The translations under genes and the position numbers were made by a program. A stretch of 64,000 nt of DNA. Origin: Avichristensenella sp031550535. GTDB taxonomy: Bacteria > Bacillota > Clostridia > Christensenellales > Aristaeellaceae. The notes under the pieces were generated by a model that was not told the origin of the DNA, ran no database searches, and saw only the letters and a list, made by a program, of their open reading frames with translations. Position 1 is the first letter of the stretch, and every line of letters starts with the position of its first letter. Shown here piece by piece: positions 1 through 6,559 of the stretch. The stretch covers positions 1 through 64,000 of the forward strand of contig JAVBOM010000018.1 of NCBI GenBank assembly GCA_031550535.1, read 5' to 3'.

Positions 1-297
1 GCCATAATCGCGCAAAACCCGCGCCTGCCCCTCGGCCGTCGCGCCGCCGTGGCTGCCCATCGCGGGCACGATGAACGGCTCCCCGCCCGCGTTCCGGATG
101 GCGAGGACGGCCGCGCGCGCGATGACGTCGATGTTCGCGACACCCCGGCTGCCCACCGCCAGGGCGATCCTCGCCCCGGGCCGGATCATCCCGGCAAGGG
201 GCGCGAGCGCGGCGCGCGTGGCCCCGGCAATGTCGGCCAGGGGTTGGCGCGCGTGGATGAGCCTTGCCTTGCAAACCTCGATTTCAGACGGGCGCAT
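1..297 (-). CDS. LarA-like (DUF2088) isomerase, N-terminal part, cut by window edge
   Basis: This is the first 99 residues of a protein that runs off the left edge. It resembles the lactate-racemase-like family (LarA N-terminal domain, DUF2088, nickel-pincer isomerases): the blocks IALAVGSRGVANID (residues about 44-57) and PFIVPAMGSHGGATAEGQ are typical. The start is chosen because AAGGAGGA lies about 7 bases before the ATG. The gene begins inside the last 14 bases of the upstream sugar-acid kinase gene, so the two are probably translationally coupled. Members of this family interconvert stereoisomers of 2-hydroxy acids; in this setting it may prepare a four-carbon acid for the kinase, which is inference. 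The catalytic C-terminal part is outside the window. Confidence 0.75.
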   Translation of the reverse strand, partial: MRPSEIEVCKARLIHARQPLADIAGATRAALAPLAGMIRPGARIALAVGSRGVANIDVIARAAVLAIRNAGGEPFIVPAMGSHGGATAEGQARVLRDYG

Positions 298-1594
298 GGG
301 TGTTTCCTCCTTCATGGCGGCGCTGATTTGCAAAATCGGGCGCTATAAGCGGATTCCGCAAGGAATCCTCCCCGCGATTTTCCATCAGATAGCGGTGAAT
401 GGCGGGCAGAATATCCTCCGCGCCAAACCCGCCCGACTTGGTGATGATGCCCTGTACGCCGGAGGGACCGCTCGCCTCGGCCAGCACGACGCCGGGCGCG
501 ATCTCGCCCACCGGCGCGAACGTGTCAAGCCCGGCTTGGCGCATGGCCGCCAGCAGCGTGTCGCCACCGAAGTACACATGCGCGGCGTCCGGCGCACGCT
601 GCCGCAGCCGGGCCGCAATCGCGCCGATGTTCTCCGCCACGCGCAGCCGGTCGCCGCCCGCGTCCCCGGAAAGGCCGCTGTCCGAGGCGGCGAGGATCAG
701 CGTGCCGTGCGCGCGGAACAATTCCACAGCTTTATCAAGGAACGCGGCGCACGCGGCAGACGCGGCGTATCCGGGCGAGAACTTCTGCGCGGCGCTCAGC
801 ATGAGGCACGGAAAGCCCCGCGCGGACGCATAGCGTATCTGCGCGAGGGTGACCGGGTTCACGCTGCCGGAGACAACAATCATGCCGGGCCCTATGGCAA
901 AGCGCCCGCGCGAGGCACGCGGGAGCGCCAGCGCGTCCGGTAGCGCCGCCGCGAAGCCCGCGCACCCGGCCATCGCCCGGTTGCCCGCGCCATGGGCCGC
1001 GCGCGCCACGGCGAGCAGGTCGCCGTCCGTTTCGGCGTCAAACACCAGAATTTCGCGCTCCGAGCCGGAGGATGGCGGCGGCATGCGCCGGTCCGAAATC
1101 ACCCGCACGGGCAGCCCGCTCTGCTCCCCGATGATGCGCTGCACCGAGGAATGGCACACCGGCGCGAACGGGTCGCGGCCAAAGGCCGCTTCGGCCACGG
1201 GCACACCGTCCGCGTACTGCACGCCGCCCCGCGTGACGCGCCCCGCTCCGGGGAACGCGGGCGCGAAGCACAGCGCCCTTTCGCCGGTGGCCGCGAGCAG
1301 CGCCTCCAGCTCCGCGCCGATGTTTCCGCGCAGGCCGGAATCCGTCTTTTTGTAGAAGAAGGTATAGCCCTCGCCCATTGCGCGCGCGGCGATGCGGTAC
1401 ACCACGCCCGCCGCGTGCCCGGGCGGCAGGTGGCGCGTCTCCGCGTTGACGACCAGCACGGGGTGCGCGTTTGTCGGGGCCGGAAGGGGCTGTTCCGCGT
1501 CCATGCGGACGCGCGCGCTCACACCGGCCTTCGCGAATTGCGCGCCGGTGTCAAGCGCCCCCGTGAAATCGTCCGCGATGATGAGCAGTCCCAT
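284..1594 (-). CDS. Four-carbon acid sugar kinase (D-threonate/D-erythronate kinase type)
   Basis: Family DUF1537 (OtnK/DtnK) kinase that phosphorylates four-carbon sugar acids at O4, feeding the PdxA-type dehydrogenase. The N-terminus MGLLIIADDFTGALDTG is the hallmark substrate-binding motif, and the C-terminal nucleotide domain shows GEIAPGVVLAEASGPSGVQG and TKSGGFGAEDI. GGAGGTGA sits 4 bases before the ATG. It is divergent from the pdxA-like gene, the arrangement expected for D-threonate or D-erythronate catabolism. Oddity: after the normal family end (about residue 408, MENRG) the frame continues for about 28 residues through a copy of the type A repeat (316-370) and through the ribosome binding site of the next gene. 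The exact substrate is not determined. Confidence 0.85.
   Translation of the reverse strand: MGLLIIADDFTGALDTGAQFAKAGVSARVRMDAEQPLPAPTNAHPVLVVNAETRHLPPGHAAGVVYRIAARAMGEGYTFFYKKTDSGLRGNIGAELEALLAATGERALCFAPAFPGAGRVTRGGVQYADGVPVAEAAFGRDPFAPVCHSSVQRIIGEQSGLPVRVISDRRMPPPSSGSEREILVFDAETDGDLLAVARAAHGAGNRAMAGCAGFAAALPDALALPRASRGRFAIGPGMIVVSGSVNPVTLAQIRYASARGFPCLMLSAAQKFSPGYAASAACAAFLDKAVELFRAHGTLILAASDSGLSGDAGGDRLRVAENIGAIAARLRQRAPDAAHVYFGGDTLLAAMRQAGLDTFAPVGEIAPGVVLAEASGPSGVQGIITKSGGFGAEDILPAIHRYLMENRGEDSLRNPLIAPDFANQRRHEGGNTHAPV
316..370 (+). repeat. Type A dispersed repeat, copy 1 (translated)
   Basis: Copy of the 60-bp two-hairpin repeat found through the window. It is read on the opposite strand as the C-terminal tail of the sugar-acid kinase (EDSLRNPLIAPDFANQRRH). 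Both hairpins are present. Confidence 0.85.
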
Positions 1595-1678
1595 GGTTCA
1601 CCTCCGTGGCGGCGCGCAGCGCGGCTGCGCCCATTATAGGGGAACGCGCGGCGCGTGTAAACCGCGAATGTGATGGTT

Positions 1679-1728
1679 TGCGTTGCGAAACGCATGTCCA
1701 TCCCGTATAATATGACCCACATCATGTG
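1679..1728 (+). promoter_or_regulatory. Promoter of the pdxA-like gene with two operator-like dyads
   Basis: A TTGCGA (1683-1688), N17, TATAAT (1706-1711) promoter points toward the pdxA-like gene. The perfect dyad TGCGTT-N4-AACGCA (1679-1694) covers the -35 box, and a second dyad CACAT-C-ATGTG (1718-1728) lies at the expected transcription start. This arrangement suggests repression by a dimeric regulator, not encoded nearby. Confidence 0.6.
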
Positions 1729-1734
1729 ATCTGC

Positions 1735-1794
1735 GAGGCAAGGATTCCTTGCGGAATCCTCATAGGGCGCCCAATTCTCTGAATCAGCGCCGCC
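1735..1794 (-). repeat. Type A dispersed repeat, copy 2 (5' leader of pdxA-like gene)
   Basis: Full 60-bp copy in reverse orientation between the promoter and the start of the pdxA-like gene, so it would be transcribed as two stem-loops in the 5' leader. Confidence 0.85.
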
Positions 1795-1850
1795 GCGACC
1801 GAACACTGCGGAAGGGAATGAAGGCGATGCGGCTATAACTCGCGATATCG

Positions 1851-2861
1851 ATGGGAGACCCGGCGGGCATCGGCCCGGAGGTGACGGCCAAGGCGCTGGC
1901 ACACGGCGGGATGTACGCGCAGTGCGTGCCCGTCGTTGTGGGCGACCGCGCGCCGCTTGAGGACGCGATCCGGCGCGCCGGGATGGACGCGCGAATCCGC
2001 GCGATCGAGCGTCCGGGCGACGCCATGGGCGAGCCTGGCACGATCGATCTGATCGATCCGGGCATCATCGGCGAAGGCGGCTGGCGCTACAAGGAGGTTG
2101 CCGCCACGACGGGCGAGGCGTCGTTCCGCTATGTGGAGCGCGCCATCCGCCTGGCCATGGCCGGGGAGGCGGACGCCGTCGTCACCGGCCCCATCAGCAA
2201 GGAGGCCATTCACCTGGCCGGGCACCAGTATTCCGGCCACACGGAGATTTTCGCGGACTACACCGGCACGCGCGATTACGCGATGCTGCTGGCGTCCGGG
2301 AGCCTGCGCGTCATCCACGTAACGACGCACGTCGCGCGGGAGGAGGCGTGCCGCCGGATCACCGAGGCGCGCGTCTTAAAAACCATTGAGTTGGCCGACT
2401 ACAGCATGCGGCTGCTGGGCATCGAAACGCCGCGCGTCGGCGTCGCCGGGCTGAACCCGCACAGCTCCGAGAACGGCTTGTTCGGCAGCCAGGAGGCAGA
2501 CGCGATCATCCCCGCGATCCGGGCGGCGCGCGCCATGGGCATCGACGCCGAAGGGCCGGTCCCCCCGGACACGGTCTTTGTGAAGGCGGTTTCCGGGAAA
2601 TATGACGTGGTCGTCGCGATGTACCACGACCAGGGACATATCCCGTTGAAGCTGCTCGGCTTCCGGATGACGCCAGGCACGGATTCGTTCACCCAGGTCA
2701 GTGGCATCAACTGCACCATCGGCCTGCCGTTCATCCGCACGTCCGTGGACCACGGCACGGCGTTTGACCGCGCGGGCGACAACACCGCCAGCGAACAAAG
2801 CATGCTGGAGGCGATTGAGGCGGCGGCGGTGATGACGGAGAATTTGAAGGGGATGGAGTGA
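1851..2861 (+). CDS. PdxA-type 4-phospho-sugar-acid dehydrogenase; N-terminus interrupted by a stop
   Basis: PdxA-family metal-dependent NAD dehydrogenase. Next to a DUF1537 kinase it most likely acts as PdxA2, oxidising and decarboxylating D-threonate (or D-erythronate) 4-phosphate to dihydroxyacetone phosphate rather than making pyridoxine. Conserved blocks: MGDPAGIGPEV, YSGHTEIFADYTGT, GLNPHSSENGLFG, YDVVVAMYHDQGHIPLKLLG and SVDHGTAFD. Odd: family proteins start with about 8-10 residues before MGDPAG. Here an ATG at 1818 (or 1827), with GGAAGGG ahead of it, opens the same frame as M-K-A-M-R-L, then TAA (1836-1838), then L-A-I-S-MGDPAG. The stop falls where a hydrophobic strand residue is expected. 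The open frame can only start at ATG 1851, which has no evident ribosome binding site, so the gene may be weakly expressed or recently inactivated. Confidence 0.8.
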   Translation: MGDPAGIGPEVTAKALAHGGMYAQCVPVVVGDRAPLEDAIRRAGMDARIRAIERPGDAMGEPGTIDLIDPGIIGEGGWRYKEVAATTGEASFRYVERAIRLAMAGEADAVVTGPISKEAIHLAGHQYSGHTEIFADYTGTRDYAMLLASGSLRVIHVTTHVAREEACRRITEARVLKTIELADYSMRLLGIETPRVGVAGLNPHSSENGLFGSQEADAIIPAIRAARAMGIDAEGPVPPDTVFVKAVSGKYDVVVAMYHDQGHIPLKLLGFRMTPGTDSFTQVSGINCTIGLPFIRTSVDHGTAFDRAGDNTASEQSMLEAIEAAAVMTENLKGME

Positions 2862-3190
2862 GGGAGGAGAACGTGGGGCTCTGGCGCTTGGATATTGTCG
2901 CGCCGCGAGCGGCATTCTTTAACCAAGCGAACCTGCGCCGCATTCCCTTCCGATGCGCTGGCAGAATGCGCCCCGGTTCCCAGACCTCACCAGAGGAGTT
3001 CGGCACCTCGGCATGGTTGTACCGCTGCGCGGTGCTCTGTGCCTTGACGAACCTGCGCACCGTCTATTGCCCACTGGGGCGGCGGCGCTCCGGTTCCTTT
3101 GAAACCCCTCTTTTCTCACGTTACGGCGGTTGGCTCGATCAATGGGAGTTGCCGCGCATCGCTGCCTGTTCCTTGTCGGCGTAAATAAGC
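2862..3190. other. Non-coding stretch between pdxA-like gene and GH3 gene
   Basis: About 330 bases with no gene I can support. It contains the motif ATATTGTCGCGC near 2894, shared with the type B repeats, and the word GAACCTGCGC twice (near 2929 and 3050). It may be a decayed repeat cluster. Confidence 0.4.
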
Positions 3191-3193
3191 GGA

Positions 3194-3235
3194 GGGACCC
3201 CCAATCGCACACCGTTCGCCGCGATTGGGGGTCCC
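3194..3235 (-). terminator. Intrinsic terminator downstream of the GH3 gene
   Basis: Perfect 15-bp stem (3194-3208 with 3221-3235) around a 12-base loop, 17 bases after the GH3 stop codon. T-rich sequence flanks both sides, so it may work in both directions for the convergent genes. Confidence 0.85.
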
Positions 3236-3252
3236 TTCGCTTTCATTCTGCC

Positions 3253-4956
3253 CTACAGCCGCGTATCCCACTTGCCGCAGAACGGATCGACCGGGTTCAC
3301 GCCGTGGAAACCCGACCGGCCCACGAGCTTGTCCATGATCTGTTCCAGCGTCGCGTCGGACGAACTGTAGCCGTTGATGTACGTCTTGACGCGCGGGATG
3401 TCCAGCAGGTGGTACGGGTTCTCCACGGAGATCGCCACCGTTGGGATGCTGGCGCTGTAGTGCGGGCAGTTCGCGCCCATGGGCTGCTGCCACTCAATGC
3501 GCACGGTCGTCTGGTTGGACTTGGTCACCAGGTTAATCAGGTAGATGGACAGGTCGTACTTGTCCAGGTACTCCTGCTCGGTCTCGACTTTTCCTTCCAG
3601 GAAGCTCTGCGGCACGAACGTCGTTACCTCAAAGCCTTCAGCCTCAAGCATTTCCCGGAAGTGATCGCACACGCCCTGCTTGGCCGAGTAACCCACGCCC
3701 TGCCCGCTCTCGATGGGGTAGTACAGCACGCGCGGCGTTTTCTTCGGCGAGACGGGCAGCACGCCCGGCTGTTCCTTGACGAGCGTGACGGCGCGGTCCG
3801 CGCACTCGGACGCCCATGTCTTGTGCTCCGCGCAACCGACCACCGCGCGCGCGTGTTCCAGCGTGGGCGCGGGTTTATCCAGGTGCAGGCCGAGCGCGGC
3901 CTTCAGCGCCAGCACGCGCGCGACAGCCTCGTTCAGCCGCGCTTCCGTGATCACGCCGTCCGTAACGCCCTGGACCATGTAGCCGAAGTCCTCCGCCATG
4001 TTGCGGGTGAACAGGAACATGTCCGCGCCCGCGGCGATGGACTGCGGCACCGCCTGCTTCCGGGGCATCGGGATCGTCATGCCGGCCATGGTGGTCGCGT
4101 CGGTCACGATCAAACCGTTAAAGCCCAGGTGCCCGCGCAGCAGTCCCTGCATCATCTCGGGCGAGAGGGAGGCGGGCAGGATGTCCCCGTCCTGGATGGC
4201 GGGGTTCAGCTTCTTCGTCCACGCGGGCTGCATGATGTGCCCGATCATGACGGTCAGCGCGCCCGCGTCGATGCTCTCGCGGTACACGCGGCCGTATGTG
4301 GCGTCCCACTCGTCGGCCGGGAGCATGTTGACGCTGGACAGCAGGTGCTGGTCGCGCTCGTCGTTTCCGTCGCCGGGGAAGTGCTTGATGGACGCGGCGA
4401 CGCCCTCCTTCTGCACGGCCTCCACATACGCGCGGCCGAAACGGCGCACACGGTCCGGGTCGGAGCCGAACGTCCGGGTGTTCGTGATGGGGTTGTGGTA
4501 GTTTGTGTCGATGTCGATGATCGGGGCGAACGCCCAGTTCGCGCCCACCGCCGCCCCCTCGCGGCCGCACAGCGTGCCCAGGCGCGCGGCGTATTTTTCA
4601 TCGTCCGTCGCGGCCACGGCCATCGGGGAGCCAACCAGCGTGCCCTCTTCCACGATACCGTTGCCGCCCTTTTCCAGGTTGGCGGCGATGAGCATCGGCA
4701 GCGGCATGCGGGCCTTCAGCAGCGCCGTGTACGCCACCGCCTGCTCCATCGGCATCGGCCGGTACATGATGCCGCCAGGCTCCATTACTGAAAGAATCTG
4801 GTCGATTTCCGCCGCGTCGCCGCTTCTGGCGATCAGGCAGAAAAGCTGGCCGATCTTCTGCCGGGTAGACAGACCCGTGAGCGTCCGCTCCACCCAGGCC
4901 ACGCCTTCCGCGTCCAGGGAGAAGGGCTTTTGTGTGAGAAACGGATAGCCAGGCAT
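3253..4956 (-). CDS. Glycoside hydrolase family 3 (NagZ-like beta-N-acetylhexosaminidase/beta-glucosidase)
   Basis: 567-residue single-gene GH3 enzyme with no signal peptide, so probably cytoplasmic. The N-terminal TIM barrel (about 25-370) shows TRQKIGQLFCL, GANWAFAPIIDID, the substrate-binding KHFPGDG followed by DERDQH (the His loop typical of NagZ-type enzymes) and the nucleophile-region IVTDATTMAGM. The C-terminal part (about 380-560) looks like the GH3 alpha/beta sandwich. Likely substrates are beta-linked N-acetylglucosamine, for example from peptidoglycan, or beta-glucosides; the sequence does not settle this. AAAGGGGTG precedes the ATG. It is transcribed alone, from its own promoter (4990-5018) to the terminator at 3194-3235. 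Confidence 0.88.
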   Translation of the reverse strand: MPGYPFLTQKPFSLDAEGVAWVERTLTGLSTRQKIGQLFCLIARSGDAAEIDQILSVMEPGGIMYRPMPMEQAVAYTALLKARMPLPMLIAANLEKGGNGIVEEGTLVGSPMAVAATDDEKYAARLGTLCGREGAAVGANWAFAPIIDIDTNYHNPITNTRTFGSDPDRVRRFGRAYVEAVQKEGVAASIKHFPGDGNDERDQHLLSSVNMLPADEWDATYGRVYRESIDAGALTVMIGHIMQPAWTKKLNPAIQDGDILPASLSPEMMQGLLRGHLGFNGLIVTDATTMAGMTIPMPRKQAVPQSIAAGADMFLFTRNMAEDFGYMVQGVTDGVITEARLNEAVARVLALKAALGLHLDKPAPTLEHARAVVGCAEHKTWASECADRAVTLVKEQPGVLPVSPKKTPRVLYYPIESGQGVGYSAKQGVCDHFREMLEAEGFEVTTFVPQSFLEGKVETEQEYLDKYDLSIYLINLVTKSNQTTVRIEWQQPMGANCPHYSASIPTVAISVENPYHLLDIPRVKTYINGYSSSDATLEQIMDKLVGRSGFHGVNPVDPFCGKWDTRL

Positions 4957-4989
4957 ACCAACACCCCTTTGTGTGGATTTCTTCCTTTA

Positions 4990-5018
4990 AGAATACCGGC
5001 TTGTATAGGCGGCGTCAA
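4990..5018 (-). promoter_or_regulatory. Promoter of GH3 gene
   Basis: On the minus strand TTGACG (5018-5013), N17, TATTCT (4995-4990), placed 34 bases before the GH3 start codon. Confidence 0.65.
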
Positions 5019-5062
5019 GGGTGGTTTTTTAGGCGTTTTCCACATGATTCTGCCTTGTTGCT

Positions 5063-5097
5063 CAAAAAACGCCCTCCGCTCCGCCGTTCAGGAGGGC
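5063..5097 (-). terminator. Terminator-like hairpin upstream of the GH3 promoter
   Basis: GCCCTCC/GGAGGGC stem (5071-5077 with 5091-5097), followed on the minus strand by six T residues. It lies between two divergent promoters, so it would stop minus-strand transcripts coming from within the cyclase operon before they reach the GH3 gene. Confidence 0.55.
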
Positions 5098-5165
5098 ATG
5101 GCGGGACAAACACGCACTTTATTGCGCATGGCGGCAAAAATACAGACGCTTTGCGCGAATCCGTT

Positions 5166-5194
5166 TTGACATTGCTTCCCATATTCAGTATAAT
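5166..5194 (+). promoter_or_regulatory. Perfect-consensus SigA promoter of the GAF-ABC/cyclase operon
   Basis: TTGACA (5166-5171), exactly 17 bases, TATAAT (5189-5194). The leader to the first start codon is about 65 nt. It reads into the four-gene operon that ends at the terminator at 11975-12016. Confidence 0.9.
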
Positions 5195-5264
5195 GGCGTA
5201 TAATGGAAAAAAGTCATCACAGACGCGGCGAGAAACCTCTACCGCAGAGAGGGCTGACAAGACC

Positions 5265-6488
5265 ATGGACAAAAGAGGCCGCTACACGCAGACCATCTGG
5301 GCAATCACAGAGGCGCTGCGCAACGCTGATTCCATTGAGGGCGCGCTATCCTCTGCCCTTCGCCATGTGGCCAATACGGTCCACGCGCAGGCGGGCACCA
5401 TCTGGCTGTATGACAAAGGGGGCGACGACCGTGTGCACCCCGTTTTCGTCTTTGGCGGTACGGACATCCGGCCCTATTCGCTCGCGCTGGGCGAGGGCAT
5501 GGCCGGCCATGTCATCAAGAACGGCCTTTCCGTCATGGTGGAGGACTGCCGCGAGGACCCGCGCTGGGTCAGCCGCTTTGACGAGCTGACGCAGTTTGAG
5601 ACGCGCAGCATCCTGTGCGTACCCCTCCGGTCGCCCTACGAGACCATCGGCTGCATACAACTGATCAACAAAAGCGACGGCATGCCCTTTGACAGCGCCG
5701 ATCTCTCCCTCTGCGAAAACCTGGCGCTGCTTGTCGCCATTGCCGTGGAGGAAAAAGGTCTGCTCATCCGCTTTGACCCATCCCGCAAATCCCTGCTATC
5801 CCTGCGCAAGGCGGTCAAGGAGTACCGCGTGGGGAACCTGAACACGAGCGTCCTGAAGGGGATTGACCTGGATGTATACGAAAACGAGCTGCTGGTGGTG
5901 CTGGGCGAAAGCGGCTGCGGCAAGACCACGCTGCTGAACCTGCTGGGCGGCATGGACACGCTCACCGGCGGCAGCTACCGCTTTGAGGGCGAGGAGATGG
6001 TCGGCGCGGACGACCGGGTGCTCACGGGCTTTCGCAGGAACTCCGTCGGCTTCGTTGTCCAGACCTACAACCTCATGCCTACGCTGACCGCGCGCGAGAA
6101 CCTGGCCCTGATCGCGGAAATCTGCAACCACCCGATGGACGTGGACGAGGCGCTGGACAAGGTCGGCCTTCTCGGGGAGAAGGACGTCTACCCCGCCCAG
6201 CTATCGGGCGGGCAGCAGCAGCTCGTGTCCATCGCCCGGGCAATGGTCAAGCAGCCGCGCATTATCCTCGCGGATGAGCCGACGGCGGCGCTGGACGCGC
6301 AGACGAGCGTGGAAGTGCTTTCCGTGCTGGAGAGCATTGTCCGCCTGGGCGGCTGCACGCTGGTATTGATCACGCATAACAGCGAGATCGCCCGGATGGC
6401 CAACCGCGTGGTGCGCATCAAGGACGGCGTGATCGCCGATATCTTCATCAACATGCACCCTGTGCCCGCGGCGGAACTGGCGTGGTAG
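5265..6488 (+). CDS. GAF-domain ABC transporter ATPase
   Basis: 407 residues combining an N-terminal GAF sensor domain (about 15-165: YSLALGEGMAGHVIKNG, RSILCVPL, IGCIQLINK) with a MacB/LolD-type ABC ATPase (about 178-405). ATPase motifs: Walker A GESGCGKT, Q-loop VVQTYN, signature LSGGQQQ, Walker B IILADEPT and the switch histidine in LITHN. The start at 5265 follows the purine-rich GAGAGGG; upstream sequence in frame reads through the promoter and is not coding. A GAF domain fused ahead of this ATPase class is unusual and implies that a small ligand or redox signal gates transport. It is the first gene of the operon and pairs with the FtsX-type permease that follows. Confidence 0.85.
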   Translation: MDKRGRYTQTIWAITEALRNADSIEGALSSALRHVANTVHAQAGTIWLYDKGGDDRVHPVFVFGGTDIRPYSLALGEGMAGHVIKNGLSVMVEDCREDPRWVSRFDELTQFETRSILCVPLRSPYETIGCIQLINKSDGMPFDSADLSLCENLALLVAIAVEEKGLLIRFDPSRKSLLSLRKAVKEYRVGNLNTSVLKGIDLDVYENELLVVLGESGCGKTTLLNLLGGMDTLTGGSYRFEGEEMVGADDRVLTGFRRNSVGFVVQTYNLMPTLTARENLALIAEICNHPMDVDEALDKVGLLGEKDVYPAQLSGGQQQLVSIARAMVKQPRIILADEPTAALDAQTSVEVLSVLESIVRLGGCTLVLITHNSEIARMANRVVRIKDGVIADIFINMHPVPAAELAW

Positions 6489-6559
6489 AGATTTCAAGCG
6501 CAACGTTTCAAATCCGCGCCGCGGCGTGGTAACGCGGCGGACGGGAAAGGCGGCAAGCG

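Noticed and set aside
1851..2861. PdxA-like gene as vitamin B6 biosynthesis
   Set aside because: The neighbouring DUF1537 kinase and LarA-like gene, and the absence of other pdx genes, fit four-carbon acid catabolism better.
3130..4791. Long open frame on the plus strand opposite the GH3 gene
   Set aside because: It is rich in Arg, His, Val and Gly with no domain motif and mirrors a well-supported GH3 gene; such antisense frames are expected in high-GC DNA.
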